DNA from: Desulfurella amilsii
GTDB taxonomy: Bacteria > Campylobacterota_A > Desulfurellia > Desulfurellales > Desulfurellaceae
Direction: 5' to 3'
Assembly (NCBI RefSeq): GCF_002119425.1
Contig: NZ_MDSU01000018.1
Location: 62,001 to 126,000 of the forward strand
Length of the DNA stretch: 64,000 nucleotides
The notes under the pieces were generated by a model. That model was not told where the DNA came from. It did no database searches and saw nothing but the letters and a program-made list of their open reading frames with translations. Positions 26,971 through 35,870 of this stretch are shown piece by piece. The translations under genes were made by a program, and so were the position numbers. The first letter of the stretch is position 1. Each line of letters begins with the position of its first letter.

Positions 26971-27732
26971 ATGCTAAAAGACAAAATTTGTATCGTAACA
27001 GGCGCGGCAAGCGGTATTGGGCTTGCCATAGCCCAAAGTTTCGCTAAAGAAGGATCTAAAGTTATAATGTCAGATGTTAATCAAACTACGCTAGAGCAAG
27101 AAGCCAAAACAATAAAAGCTGATTATTTTGTGTCTGATTTAAGCACACAAAAAGGTTGCAAAGATTTAGTAGATTATACGCTCCAAAAATACTCTAAGGT
27201 TGATATGCTCATAAACAATGCAGGCATACAGCATGTTTCTCCAATCGAAGATTTTCCTGAAGATAAGTGGAATTTTATAATCTCTTTAATGCTTACAGCA
27301 CCATTTTTACTTACAAAGTATGTTTGGCCTTCTATGAAAGCCCAAAAATGGGGTAGGATTATAAATATAAACTCAATACATGGGATACGCGCCTCGGAAT
27401 TTAAAGTAGCATACATCTCTGCAAAACACGGTCTTTCTGGTTTAACAAAAGTAGGGGCTTTAGAAGGTGCGCCATATGGTATTACAGTAAATTCAATTTG
27501 TCCATCTTATGTTAGAACACCCCTGGTTGATAATCAAATTGATGACCAAGCGAAAACTCACGGCATACCAAGAGAAAAAGTAATAGAAGAAATAATGCTC
27601 AAAAAAGCGGCTGTAAAAAAACTCATTGAACCAAACGACATTGCAGAGGTTGCAAAATTTTTATGCACAAGCACAGCAGATTATATCACAGGAGCAATGA
27701 TGAGCATTGATTGTGGCTGGAGTGCAAGCTAA
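26971..27732 (+). CDS. D-3-hydroxybutyrate dehydrogenase-like SDR
   Basis: A 253-residue SDR whose body matches bacterial D-3-hydroxybutyrate dehydrogenase closely: TGAASGIG at residues 9-16, NNAGIQHVSPIEDFPE near 86, SIHGIRAS with the catalytic serine near 138, YISAKHG near 150 and LEGAPYGITVNSICP near 168. It would oxidise 3-hydroxybutyrate to acetoacetate with NAD. One oddity is that the catalytic-tetrad asparagine, normally in NLTAPF, is methionine here (MLTAPF), and the usual GGW end is CGW. Activity may be altered. Acetoacetate could then be activated by the CoA-transferase and cleaved by the thiolase of the same operon. Confidence 0.83.
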   Translation: MLKDKICIVTGAASGIGLAIAQSFAKEGSKVIMSDVNQTTLEQEAKTIKADYFVSDLSTQKGCKDLVDYTLQKYSKVDMLINNAGIQHVSPIEDFPEDKWNFIISLMLTAPFLLTKYVWPSMKAQKWGRIININSIHGIRASEFKVAYISAKHGLSGLTKVGALEGAPYGITVNSICPSYVRTPLVDNQIDDQAKTHGIPREKVIEEIMLKKAAVKKLIEPNDIAEVAKFLCTSTADYITGAMMSIDCGWSAS

Positions 27733-27762
27733 AATTTTAAAGTTATTTTCTGGGAGGCCTAT

Positions 27763-28563
27763 ATGCCATTTGTAAGAGAAATAAAAGATTGGCACTTTAA
27801 GCCTAACGAGATGTTTAGTGTTAAAGATAAGGTAGTGTTTGTTACAGGGGCTGCTTCTGGTTTAGGACAAGCGATAGCTTTGGGTTTTGATGCTTTAGGA
27901 TCTAACATTGTGTTAGCAGATATAGATCAAGAAGGCTTAGAGCTTACAGCAAGTAAAATGAGTTCGGATACCTTGATTGTAAATGTTGATGTTACTACCA
28001 CTGATAGTGTTCAAAAAGCTGTTAAAACTACACTTGAAAAGCACAAGCGCATCGATGTTTCATTTAACATTCCGGGGATAAACATCAGAAAACCTGCTTT
28101 AGAGCTTTCATATGAAGAGTTTGACAAAGTAATAGATGTTAACTTAAAAGGCGTTTTTAGGTGTGCAAAAGAAGTTGGTAAAGTAATGTACGATCAAAAA
28201 TATGGCAGTATGATTAACATGGCTTCTATATTTGCCGAACTCATCATGCCTAGGCAGGTTGCCTATGCTTCAACAAAAGGTGCATTAAGGCAAATGACAA
28301 GAGTTTTAGCAGCTGAATGGGCACCATATGTAAGAGTTAATGCAATAGGTCCTTGTTACATTCAAACTCCTTTAGTAAAGCAGGTTATGGAAAATAAAGA
28401 GTGGTATGAAAAAGTAAAACCGCAAAACATCATGCAGCGTTTTGGCTTACCGGAAGAGATTGTAGGGCCTGCTGTGTTTCTTGCTAGTGATGCTAGCAGT
28501 CTGATAACAGGTTTTTTGTTGTTAGTAGATGGAGGATGGTATGGATTTGGCGGCTGGGTGTAA
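27763..28563 (+). CDS. Short-chain dehydrogenase/reductase, operon 1 (third)
   Basis: A 266-residue SDR with a 20-residue N-terminal extension before the TGAASGLG motif (residues 29-36). Aspartate after beta-2 (LADIDQE) favours NAD. The structural NNAG motif is replaced by NIPG near 107. The catalytic serine is in NMASIFA near 163 and YASTK near 177. It resembles gluconate 5-dehydrogenase and 2-deoxygluconate dehydrogenase types. It is the last gene of the tightly spaced run; a 77-base AT-rich gap follows. The substrate is not known, but an alcohol-to-ketone step on a hydroxyacid is likely. Confidence 0.8.
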   Translation: MPFVREIKDWHFKPNEMFSVKDKVVFVTGAASGLGQAIALGFDALGSNIVLADIDQEGLELTASKMSSDTLIVNVDVTTTDSVQKAVKTTLEKHKRIDVSFNIPGINIRKPALELSYEEFDKVIDVNLKGVFRCAKEVGKVMYDQKYGSMINMASIFAELIMPRQVAYASTKGALRQMTRVLAAEWAPYVRVNAIGPCYIQTPLVKQVMENKEWYEKVKPQNIMQRFGLPEEIVGPAVFLASDASSLITGFLLLVDGGWYGFGGWV

Positions 28564-28579
28564 AACTGTAAAACTAAAC

Positions 28580-28607
28580 TTGAAATTGCTAGTTAATACA
28601 TTATATT
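28580..28607 (+). promoter_or_regulatory. Candidate sigma-70-type promoter before lactonase and citrate synthase
   Basis: TTGAAA (28580-28585), a 16-base spacer and TATATT (28602-28607) lie in the 77-base gap upstream of the lactonase. It could allow the lactonase and citrate synthase to be expressed apart from operon 1. Boxes are near-consensus but the region is very AT-rich. Confidence 0.35.
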
Positions 28608-28640
28608 TTTATTATATAATTAAATTTGGAGGTTTTTTTT

Positions 28641-29414
28641 ATGAGCACTAAGTTATACGCATTTAGCAGCGGTATCTTAAAATCTACTAAAGAAAAGTTT
28701 TTATTCAACACAGGCATTGGCGAACCATTTGATATTCCTGTGCCTTATTTTTTAGTTGATGTAGATGGAACCAAGATTCTCATTGACACAGGTATATCAC
28801 CAGGGTGTATAAAAGACCCACAAGGCACTTGGGGTGATGTAATTAATGTTTACTATCCTGTAATGAAAGAAGAAGGACAACCAGTAGTGGCACTTTCTAA
28901 GCTTGGCATAAAGCCACAAGATATATCATACATTATCCAAACGCACCTCCATCTAGACCATGCGGGCAGCACAAAATTTTTCCCAAATGCAAAGGTAATA
29001 GTTCAACTGAATGAACTAAGGTATGCATTTTTCCCAGACCCGCTAATGGACGCAGCATACATTAAAAATGATATTAAAGACCCAAATATCAAATGGGAGC
29101 CTATTGTAGGTTTTAGAAGTATGTTTAACGGTGCAGTATTCATTATTCCTACACCAGGTCATACACCAGGTCACCAGAGTGTACTGGTAAGACTAAAAAA
29201 ACACAAAAACGTAATTCTAACAGGTGACTCAATTTATCTCAAAGACAACTTTGAAAAAAATATACCATCTGGTTTTGCCCTTAACTTTGCAGATGCTGCC
29301 TACTCTGTACAATCACTGGGTGAGTTGGCAAAGGCAGAAAACGCCGAAATTTGGTTTGGGCATGATCCGGAATTTTTCAAAACTATAAAATTAGCACCAG
29401 AGTACTATGAATAA
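28641..29414 (+). CDS. MBL-fold lactonase, BlcC/AttM-like (gamma-butyrolactonase type)
   Basis: A protein of 257 residues from the ATG at 28641, which has TTTGGAGG in front; an upstream TTG in frame lacks a ribosome site. The metal motif is QTHLHLDHAG near residue 102, with further ligands in PTPGHTPGHQS and LTGDSIY near 172-200 and the final histidine in FGHDPE. Many positions recall Agrobacterium BlcC (AttM), including IPVPYFLVD, the DPxGxWG segment and FPNAKVIVQ. BlcC opens gamma-butyrolactone to 4-hydroxybutyrate, which fits the neighbouring 4-hydroxyacyl-CoA dehydratase and CoA-transferase. AHL lactonase activity is an alternative. Confidence 0.82.
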   Translation: MSTKLYAFSSGILKSTKEKFLFNTGIGEPFDIPVPYFLVDVDGTKILIDTGISPGCIKDPQGTWGDVINVYYPVMKEEGQPVVALSKLGIKPQDISYIIQTHLHLDHAGSTKFFPNAKVIVQLNELRYAFFPDPLMDAAYIKNDIKDPNIKWEPIVGFRSMFNGAVFIIPTPGHTPGHQSVLVRLKKHKNVILTGDSIYLKDNFEKNIPSGFALNFADAAYSVQSLGELAKAENAEIWFGHDPEFFKTIKLAPEYYE

Positions 29415-29435
29415 AAGGAGATTTATATTTGTTTT

Positions 29436-30740
29436 ATGTTAGGCATTAAAGAAAAATTAAAAGAAAAAGTCGAAATTCAAAGGGAGGAGGTTACTAAACT
29501 TTTAAAAAACTATGGTGATGTAAAAATAGGGGATATTACTATTGCTCAAGTCATTGGTGGCATGAGAGGGTTGAAGGTCTTGGTTACAGATATTTCTTAC
29601 CTAGACCCATTTGAAGGTATACGCTATAGGGGCTACACTGTAGATGAAGTGTTAGAAAAGCTTCCAAAACCTAAAGGAGCAGAAATGCCATACGATGAAG
29701 CTCAGTTTTACCTTTTAATGACCGGCGATATTCCAACTGAAGAAGAAGTGCGAGAAGTAATTGATATTTTTAAAGAAAAACGAAAAGTTCCAAATTATGT
29801 TTATAGGGTTTTAGATTCAATGCCTCGCGAAGCACGTCCCGACGTGATGCTCGCAGTTGCTGTAGGTACCATGCAGCAAGAATCTGTGTTTGCCAAAGCA
29901 TACGCAGAAAATAAAATTACAAAACAAAACGCATGGGAGTATATGTTTGAGGATGTTTTAAATTTGCTGCCAAAAATTCCTATGATAGCTGCTTATATTT
30001 ACAGACTAAAGTATAAAAACAACGAACAAATACCTCAAAACCCTGATCTGGATTTTGGTGGCAATTTCGCTTATATGATGGGTATAGATAAACCGTATGA
30101 TGATTTTTCGCGTCTTTACTTTATTTTGCTTTCTGACCATGAAAGTGGAAATGTCTCGGCTCATACCACACACCTTGTTGCTTCTGCATGGGCTGATGCG
30201 TATTATTCTTTGGCAGCGGGAATAAATGGTCTATCTGGGCCTTTGCATGGTGGGGCTACACAAGAAGCTCTAAAGTGGTTTCAAGAATTGCTTAAAAAGC
30301 TTAACAAAATTCCTACAAAACAAGAGTTAGAGCAGTTCTGTTGGGATACTTTGAATGCAGGTCAAGTAATACCCGGTTATGGTCATGCGGTATTAAGAAA
30401 TAAGGATCCAAGATTCGAAACTCAGTTAAAATTTGGAGAACAATATTTAGCGAACGATAATCTTTTTAAGTTAGTTATCGTAGCGTATAAAATAGTTCCC
30501 AATATTTTAAAACACTATACTAGCATAAAAAATCCATGGCCAAACGTTGACAATATTTCTGGTACAATTCATTCTCATTATGGAATACCTGAAGATTTTT
30601 TTTCAGTATTGTTCGATATATCCATTGCTATCGGTAGTTTATCAAATATTTTGTGGGACAGAGCTTTGGAATATCCTATTGGAAGACCAAGGTCTGTAAC
30701 AATTGATCAGTTATCAAAGTTTGTTACGAATAAGATTTGA
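29436..30740 (+). CDS. gltA: Citrate synthase, mitochondrial-type
   Basis: A 434-residue citrate synthase. The catalytic residues of pig heart enzyme are all present: histidine in SGPLHGGATQE, histidine in PGYGHAVLR and aspartate in WPNVDNISG. Length and many segments (GGMRGLKVLV, SDHESGNVSAHT) resemble mitochondrial rather than the usual Gram-negative hexameric or Gram-positive types. It condenses acetyl-CoA with oxaloacetate and would feed acetyl-CoA from beta-oxidation into the TCA cycle; in Desulfurella-like bacteria citrate synthase is also known to run backwards. It stands between the lactonase and regulator 2, an unusual place for a central-metabolism gene. Confidence 0.93.
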   Translation: MLGIKEKLKEKVEIQREEVTKLLKNYGDVKIGDITIAQVIGGMRGLKVLVTDISYLDPFEGIRYRGYTVDEVLEKLPKPKGAEMPYDEAQFYLLMTGDIPTEEEVREVIDIFKEKRKVPNYVYRVLDSMPREARPDVMLAVAVGTMQQESVFAKAYAENKITKQNAWEYMFEDVLNLLPKIPMIAAYIYRLKYKNNEQIPQNPDLDFGGNFAYMMGIDKPYDDFSRLYFILLSDHESGNVSAHTTHLVASAWADAYYSLAAGINGLSGPLHGGATQEALKWFQELLKKLNKIPTKQELEQFCWDTLNAGQVIPGYGHAVLRNKDPRFETQLKFGEQYLANDNLFKLVIVAYKIVPNILKHYTSIKNPWPNVDNISGTIHSHYGIPEDFFSVLFDISIAIGSLSNILWDRALEYPIGRPRSVTIDQLSKFVTNKI

Positions 30741-30810
30741 AGAAATGTAGTTTTTTGCCATTTTCAAACTATTTGATATTTCATTCAATTAATTAATAAC
30801 AAAGAAGTGC

Positions 30811-32196
30811 TTGACAGATATTAAGTTAAATGTTAACTTAAAATACGAATTTTTAGAAAAATACGGGGATTTAATTATGCCATTTGATGAGCGCGAGTTA
30901 ACTTTCATTGTCGACGGTTTAGGTGTTGGTATCTATTTAGCTGATAGTAAAGGTGTTACGTTGTGGGTAAATAAGGTTTTTGAAGATATTTCTTTAATAA
31001 AAAAAGAAGAGGTTGTTGGAAAAACCTTAGGAGAATTAGTCGATACTAAATATTTTTCAAATTCAGCCACTCTTTCTGTTATGCAAACCAACAAACCAAT
31101 AACGGTATCTTTTGACACTAAAACAGGTAAAAAACTTTTATCTCAAGGTAAGCCACTTTTTGACCAAAATGGTCGTCTAAAATATATAGTAAATACTATA
31201 TATGATCTCTCAAGTATATTAACGCCACAAAATGAAGAGTCTTATCAATACAGTTTGTTTAATGATTATAATATTGTTGCTCAAAGTGAAAAGATGCTAC
31301 GAGTTTCAAGTATAGCCATTAAAGCTTCAAATATTGATTTACCAGTATTAATTTGCGGCGAGACCGGTGTAGGTAAAGAATTAATAGCAAAATTAATTCA
31401 CTATGCTGGTATACGTAAAAATAAAACTTTTATATCACTAAATTGTGCTGCAATACCAGAATCATTAATTGAATCAGAATTATTTGGTTATGAGCCAGGA
31501 AGCTTTACAGGATCTGACAAAAAGGGTAAGAAAGGTATTTTTGAGCTAACAGATAAAGGTACTGTATTGTTGGATGAAATTGGAGAAATGCCTTTATCTT
31601 CTCAAGCAAAATTATTAAGATTTCTTGAGCAAAAAGAGTTTATTAAGTTAGGGGGTACAAGATTAACCAAAGTGGATGTTAGAGTTATAGCGGCTACAAA
31701 TAAAGATTTAAAAAAATTAATATTAGAAGGTCGATTCAGAAAAGACTTGTATTATCGACTTAGTGCAATTACTATTTATGTGCCTCCTTTAAGAGAAAGA
31801 CTTGACGATATTGATATTTTGGTAAATTTTTTTTTAAATAACCTTAATGAAATTTATAAAACAAAAAAATCTATTTTACCTGACGTAATTGAATTAATTA
31901 AAACGCTAAGCTTAGATGGAAATGTTAGGGAGTTAAAAAATATAATAGAAAGGTTGTATTTTTATTCTATAAATGACATTATTACTTTGGATGATTTTTA
32001 TCAAAATATTGGACAAAATAGAATCAACGAAATAATAATTAGTGAAAATAGCTTAAAAGATGAACTTGAGGCTTATGAGAAAAGCATTTTAGAGAAATAT
32101 TATAAACAGTATCATAGCACAAGAAAGTTAGCTAGATTTTTAAAAATAAGCCAAACTAGTGCCTTCAAAAAATTAAAGAAATACAATATAATATGA
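30811..32196 (+). CDS. Sigma-54-dependent activator with PAS sensor (regulator 2)
   Basis: A 461-residue activator from a TTG at 30811; an ATG at 30877 is an alternative start and would still include the whole PAS domain. Order: PAS (about 35-135), AAA+ (about 165-390) with Walker A GETGVGKE, contact loop GSFTGS, Walker B TVLLDEIGEM, then a Fis-type helix-turn-helix (TRKLARFLKISQTSAFKKLK). The PAS domain is very similar to that of regulator 1 (shared DQNG, GKTLxELV and YxS/N sensor segments), showing duplication. It ends about 230 bases before a sigma-54 promoter at 32424 and so probably controls the isovalerate operon. Confidence 0.92.
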   Translation: MTDIKLNVNLKYEFLEKYGDLIMPFDERELTFIVDGLGVGIYLADSKGVTLWVNKVFEDISLIKKEEVVGKTLGELVDTKYFSNSATLSVMQTNKPITVSFDTKTGKKLLSQGKPLFDQNGRLKYIVNTIYDLSSILTPQNEESYQYSLFNDYNIVAQSEKMLRVSSIAIKASNIDLPVLICGETGVGKELIAKLIHYAGIRKNKTFISLNCAAIPESLIESELFGYEPGSFTGSDKKGKKGIFELTDKGTVLLDEIGEMPLSSQAKLLRFLEQKEFIKLGGTRLTKVDVRVIAATNKDLKKLILEGRFRKDLYYRLSAITIYVPPLRERLDDIDILVNFFLNNLNEIYKTKKSILPDVIELIKTLSLDGNVRELKNIIERLYFYSINDIITLDDFYQNIGQNRINEIIISENSLKDELEAYEKSILEKYYKQYHSTRKLARFLKISQTSAFKKLKKYNII

Positions 32197-32232
32197 GTAC
32201 TTTTAGAATCATATGGTTCTAAAAGTACTCAT
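32193..32232 (+). repeat. Perfect 16-bp inverted repeat at the end of regulator 2
   Basis: ATGAGTACTTTTAGAA (32193-32208) and its exact complement (32217-32232) flank TCATATGG. The repeat begins inside the stop codon of regulator 2 and lies about 220 bases upstream of the expected transcription start of operon 2. It has no T-run, so it may be an activator-binding site, a factor-independent stem or both. It contains GAATCA, also found in the dyads upstream of operon 1. Confidence 0.7.
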
Positions 32233-32422
32233 ACTCAAATATGCTATTAATTTAAGTTTAGATAGTAAAATATTAAATATTTTAGATTACAAAATTAATT
32301 AATTAATTAATTGTAAGAATTAAATAGTAAATTGATTAATTATACATTTTTTATATAAAATATGCTATTTTTATAAAGTTTTATATAATTTAATTACCAT
32401 TATTTATTTATTTAATTTAATC

Positions 32423-32439
32423 TGGAACGCTTTTTGCTT
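32423..32439 (+). promoter_or_regulatory. Sigma-54 (-24/-12) promoter of operon 2
   Basis: TGGAACGCTTTTTGCTT has GG at 32424-32425 and GC at 32436-32437 separated by exactly ten bases, close to the full sigma-54 consensus. The acyl-CoA dehydrogenase ATG is 34 bases downstream with TAGGAGGT in front. Layout is the same as for operon 1, including a PAS-type activator gene directly upstream. Confidence 0.85.
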
Positions 32440-32472
32440 AATTAATTTAGAGATTATTAATAGGAGGTAAAG

Positions 32473-33636
32473 ATGCTGATTTCAAAGGTAGGTTTAAGGG
32501 AAGAGGTGATAGAGTTTATAAATACTGTTAAAGAATTTTGCGAACGCGAGTTCAAAGATACACTAGAATGGGACGCTCAAGAGTACATGCCACATGATTT
32601 ATGGAAAAAAATGGGTGATATTGGTCTTACTGGAATGATGTTGGATGCCGATTTAGGTGGATTAGGTGATGATTTGTTAACAAGTGTTGTAATACACGAA
32701 GAAATGTCTGTTTATTCACCAGCAATAGCTATGACTTTAGGTGCACATGCAATACTTGCAGGAAACGTTATAAATAGAGGGGGTAATAAAAAACAAAAAG
32801 AAAAATATATACCGCCTATTGCAAGTGGTGATAAAGTAGCTGCTATATGTATTACTGAACCAGAAATTGGCTCTGATGCGGCTCACCCAAGAACTCGAGC
32901 AATTAAAAAAGGAGACAGATATATTTTAAAAGGAAATAAAATTTTTATTACAAATGGGCCTATTGCTGATATTTTTGTGGTTTATGCACGTACATCGGAT
33001 GATCCAAAAAGAGGAGTTTCTGCTTTTATTGTTGAAAAAGATTTTGGAAATATTTCTGTCGAAAAAATGCATAAAATGGGAATGCGTGCTTCTCCAACAG
33101 GATTTGTAACATTTAACGATACAGAAGTACCGGAAGAAAATTTATTAAGAGCAGAAGGAGAAGGAATTCACATAATGATGGAGGGTCTAGATGTGGAAAG
33201 AATTGGTTTATCTGGGAGCAATCTAGGTATGATAAAAGGTTCTTTAGATATTGCATCAAAATATGCAAAAGAAAGAATGCAATTTGGTCAACCAATTATA
33301 GATTATCAATTAATTCAAGAAAAACTTGCATATATATTATCTCAGTTAGAGTTAAATAGATTATATTTGTATAATTTAGCTGAAATATGGCGTAAATATC
33401 CTGGCTCTAAAAAATTACGAGCAGCAACTGCATTGGTTAAAATGACTTCAGCACAAGCTGCTGTTAAATCAGCAGAAGAGGCAATTCAAATTCTTGGTGG
33501 TTATGGTTATACAACTGACTATCGCGTTCAAATGTACTGGAGAGACGCGAAACTTTATGATATTGGTGCAGGTACGACAGAAATGATGAAGATTTTGCTC
33601 TCAAGACGAATAGAGGAAGGTTTTGCAGATTTATAA
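32473..33636 (+). CDS. Isovaleryl-CoA dehydrogenase-type acyl-CoA dehydrogenase
   Basis: A 387-residue flavoprotein. In most acyl-CoA dehydrogenases the catalytic base lies in a YEGT motif; here that place reads IGAGTTE, as in isovaleryl-CoA dehydrogenase, and a glutamate is present at the IVD position instead (E242 in LDVERIGLSG, matching human E254). The FAD/substrate segments CITEPEIGSD and ERMQFGQPI are intact. It would convert isovaleryl-CoA to 3-methylcrotonyl-CoA and pass electrons to EtfBA encoded further down. It is the first gene after the sigma-54 promoter. The match to the following carboxylase supports the substrate. Confidence 0.88.
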   Translation: MLISKVGLREEVIEFINTVKEFCEREFKDTLEWDAQEYMPHDLWKKMGDIGLTGMMLDADLGGLGDDLLTSVVIHEEMSVYSPAIAMTLGAHAILAGNVINRGGNKKQKEKYIPPIASGDKVAAICITEPEIGSDAAHPRTRAIKKGDRYILKGNKIFITNGPIADIFVVYARTSDDPKRGVSAFIVEKDFGNISVEKMHKMGMRASPTGFVTFNDTEVPEENLLRAEGEGIHIMMEGLDVERIGLSGSNLGMIKGSLDIASKYAKERMQFGQPIIDYQLIQEKLAYILSQLELNRLYLYNLAEIWRKYPGSKKLRAATALVKMTSAQAAVKSAEEAIQILGGYGYTTDYRVQMYWRDAKLYDIGAGTTEMMKILLSRRIEEGFADL

Positions 33637-33658
33637 AAATTTTTAAGGAGGTTTTGTT

Positions 33659-34705
33659 ATGACAGGTATTGTAGGTTATGGGTGTTATGTTCCAAAGCGC
33701 AGGATTAAGGTAGAAGAAATAGCTGCCCAGTGGGGCGAGGATGCCGAATCTTTAAAAAGTAGTTTATTAGTAAGAGAAAAAACAGTTCCAGCAAAAGACG
33801 AAGATTCTGTAACAATAGCATATGAAGCAGCTAGAAATGCCTTAAAAAGGGCAGAGATCGATCCAAAAGAAATAGGGGCAGTATATATTGGCTCAGAATC
33901 AAAACCCTATGCTGTTAAGCCATCAGCAACTATTGTAGCTGATGCTTTAGGTATAGCTCCAGTTGTTCATGTAGCTGATTATGAATTTGCTTGCAAAGCT
34001 GGTAGCGAAACGGTGTTTGTAGTATATGGGTTAGTTAAATCAGGAGAAATTAAATATGGCCTTGGAATAGGGTCTGATACTTCTCAAGGAGCACCAAAAG
34101 ATCCGTTAGAATATACTGCAGCTGCAGGTGGAGCAGCGTTTATTATGGGCAATGATAATGTATTGGCAGAAGTAGTTGCAACATATTCATATACCACTGA
34201 CACACCAGATTTTTGGAGAAGAGATGGCCAATCTTATCCGACACATACAGGACCATTTACAGGCGCACCAGCCTATTTTAATCATACCTTAAATTCTGCA
34301 AAAGGAGTAATGGAAAAGGCTAAGATGACGCCAAAGGATATTACGTATTGTGTATTTCATCAACCAAATGGTGCATTTCCGCTTAGAGCTTCAAAAATGC
34401 TAGGCTTTAAAAAAGAACAATTTGAGCCTGGGTGGGTAGCACCCTACATTGGGAATACATACTCTGGTTGTTCTCTTTTAGGGTTGGCTTCCGTGTTAGA
34501 TATAGCAAAAGCAAATGACATTATACTGGTTACATCATTTGGATCTGGTGCAGGTAGCGACTCTTTTATTTTTAAGGTAACAGAAAGATTAGCAAAGGTT
34601 AGAAATAATGCTCCTTTGCTAAAGCATTATGCTGATAGAAAACAATATATTAATTATGCAAACTATGCTTTTCTACGAGGCAAAATTAAAATGAGGGAGG
34701 ACTAA
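33659..34705 (+). CDS. Archaeal-type hydroxymethylglutaryl-CoA synthase
   Basis: A 348-residue HMG-CoA synthase of archaeal size and sequence. The catalytic triad is complete: E80 in [12 protein letters not shown]112 in EFACKAG and H234 in FHQPNG. Classical function is acetoacetyl-CoA + acetyl-CoA to HMG-CoA. The next two genes are a thiolase and a DUF35 protein, the partners with which archaeal HMG-CoA synthase forms a stable channelled complex. In this operon HMG-CoA is the expected product of the carboxylase and hydratase, and no HMG-CoA lyase is seen, so I infer that it runs in the cleavage direction. An isoprenoid role is the alternative. Confidence 0.92.
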   Translation: MTGIVGYGCYVPKRRIKVEEIAAQWGEDAESLKSSLLVREKTVPAKDEDSVTIAYEAARNALKRAEIDPKEIGAVYIGSESKPYAVKPSATIVADALGIAPVVHVADYEFACKAGSETVFVVYGLVKSGEIKYGLGIGSDTSQGAPKDPLEYTAAAGGAAFIMGNDNVLAEVVATYSYTTDTPDFWRRDGQSYPTHTGPFTGAPAYFNHTLNSAKGVMEKAKMTPKDITYCVFHQPNGAFPLRASKMLGFKKEQFEPGWVAPYIGNTYSGCSLLGLASVLDIAKANDIILVTSFGSGAGSDSFIFKVTERLAKVRNNAPLLKHYADRKQYINYANYAFLRGKIKMRED

Positions 34706-34709
34706 CATA

Positions 34710-35870
34710 ATGAGAGAGGTAGCAGTTGTTGGCATAGGTATGACAAACTTTGGATATTTATGGGAAAAATCATGGAGAGATTTAGCTGTTGAAGCAAGCC
34801 TAGAAGCAATAAAAAGCTCTGGCGTAGATAAAATAGATTCTATTTATGTTGGAAATTTTAGTGGTGGTACTTTTGTAGAGCAAGAACACATGGCGGCAAT
34901 CGTTGCTGATTATTTAGGATTTTTACATATACCGTCAACTAGAATAGAAAATGCCTGTGCTTCTGGTGGAGTGGCAATTAGGCATGCTTATATGGAAGTC
35001 GCCTCTGGCATGTCTGATGCAGTACTTGTGACTGGCGTTGAAAAAATGACCGATGTGGTTACTTCTCAAGGTGTTTATTCACTTTCTATGGCTGCAGATA
35101 GAGAATTTGAAGGCTATCAGGGCGTTACATTCCCAGGTTTATTTGCGCTTGTTGCAAAAAAATACATGTACGATTTTAACGCTACCAGAAAACAACTTGC
35201 GGCAGTTGCTGTAAAAAATCACAAAAATGCTTCCAAAAATCCTAAAGCACAATTTCATAACATGATAACAATCGATGATGTTATAAATGCACCTATGATT
35301 GCAGATCCTCTTGGGCTATATGATTGTTCGCCAATGACTGATGGTGCTGCAAGTGTAGTTTTAATGCCATTAGATAAAGCAAAAAAATTAACAAATGCAG
35401 CTAAACCAATAAAAATCTCCGCCATAACCCAGGCAACCGATACTATAGCCTTAGCACAAAGAGATAGTTTTGTTACATTTCAAGCTACGGTAGAAGCTGC
35501 AAAAAAAGCTTACGAAACGGCAAAGAAATCACCGAAAGATATAAATTTAGCAGAAGTTCATGATTGTTTTACAATAGCAGAAATATGTGCAATTGAAGAC
35601 CTAGGATTTTTTGAAAAAGGAAAAGGGGCAATGGCAACCGAGAATGGATTAACAGAGATTGATGGAAAAATACCTATAAACCCCAGTGGTGGTTTGAAAG
35701 GCAAAGGACATCCGGTTGGTGCTACAGGTGTTGCTCAAATTGTAAACCTTGCAGAACAACTAAGAGGAGAAGCAAAAGATCTTCAGGTGCAAAATGCTAA
35801 AGTAGGGCTAGCTCACAACTTAGGTGGTTCAGGAGCTACTGTTACAGTTACAATTTTGGAGGTGGTCTAA
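34710..35870 (+). CDS. Acetoacetyl-CoA thiolase, partner of HMG-CoA synthase
   Basis: A 386-residue archaeal/SCP2-type thiolase with C83 in ENACASGG, the histidine in VHDCFT near 287 and [14 protein letters not shown] near 333, thus active-site complete. It starts five bases after the HMG-CoA synthase stop and shares a TAATG junction with the DUF35 gene. In archaea this trio forms one complex in which acetoacetyl-CoA passes between the two active sites. Here it would split acetoacetyl-CoA to two acetyl-CoA. It is clearly paralogous to the operon 1 thiolase at 19716. Confidence 0.9.
   Translation: MREVAVVGIGMTNFGYLWEKSWRDLAVEASLEAIKSSGVDKIDSIYVGNFSGGTFVEQEHMAAIVADYLGFLHIPSTRIENACASGGVAIRHAYMEVASGMSDAVLVTGVEKMTDVVTSQGVYSLSMAADREFEGYQGVTFPGLFALVAKKYMYDFNATRKQLAAVAVKNHKNASKNPKAQFHNMITIDDVINAPMIADPLGLYDCSPMTDGAASVVLMPLDKAKKLTNAAKPIKISAITQATDTIALAQRDSFVTFQATVEAAKKAYETAKKSPKDINLAEVHDCFTIAEICAIEDLGFFEKGKGAMATENGLTEIDGKIPINPSGGLKGKGHPVGATGVAQIVNLAEQLRGEAKDLQVQNAKVGLAHNLGGSGATVTVTILEVV

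Noticed and set aside
32285-32315. TTAATTAATT run as a tandem repeat or CRISPR-like element
   Set aside because: It is a short low-complexity AT tract with no spacers or larger repeat units.
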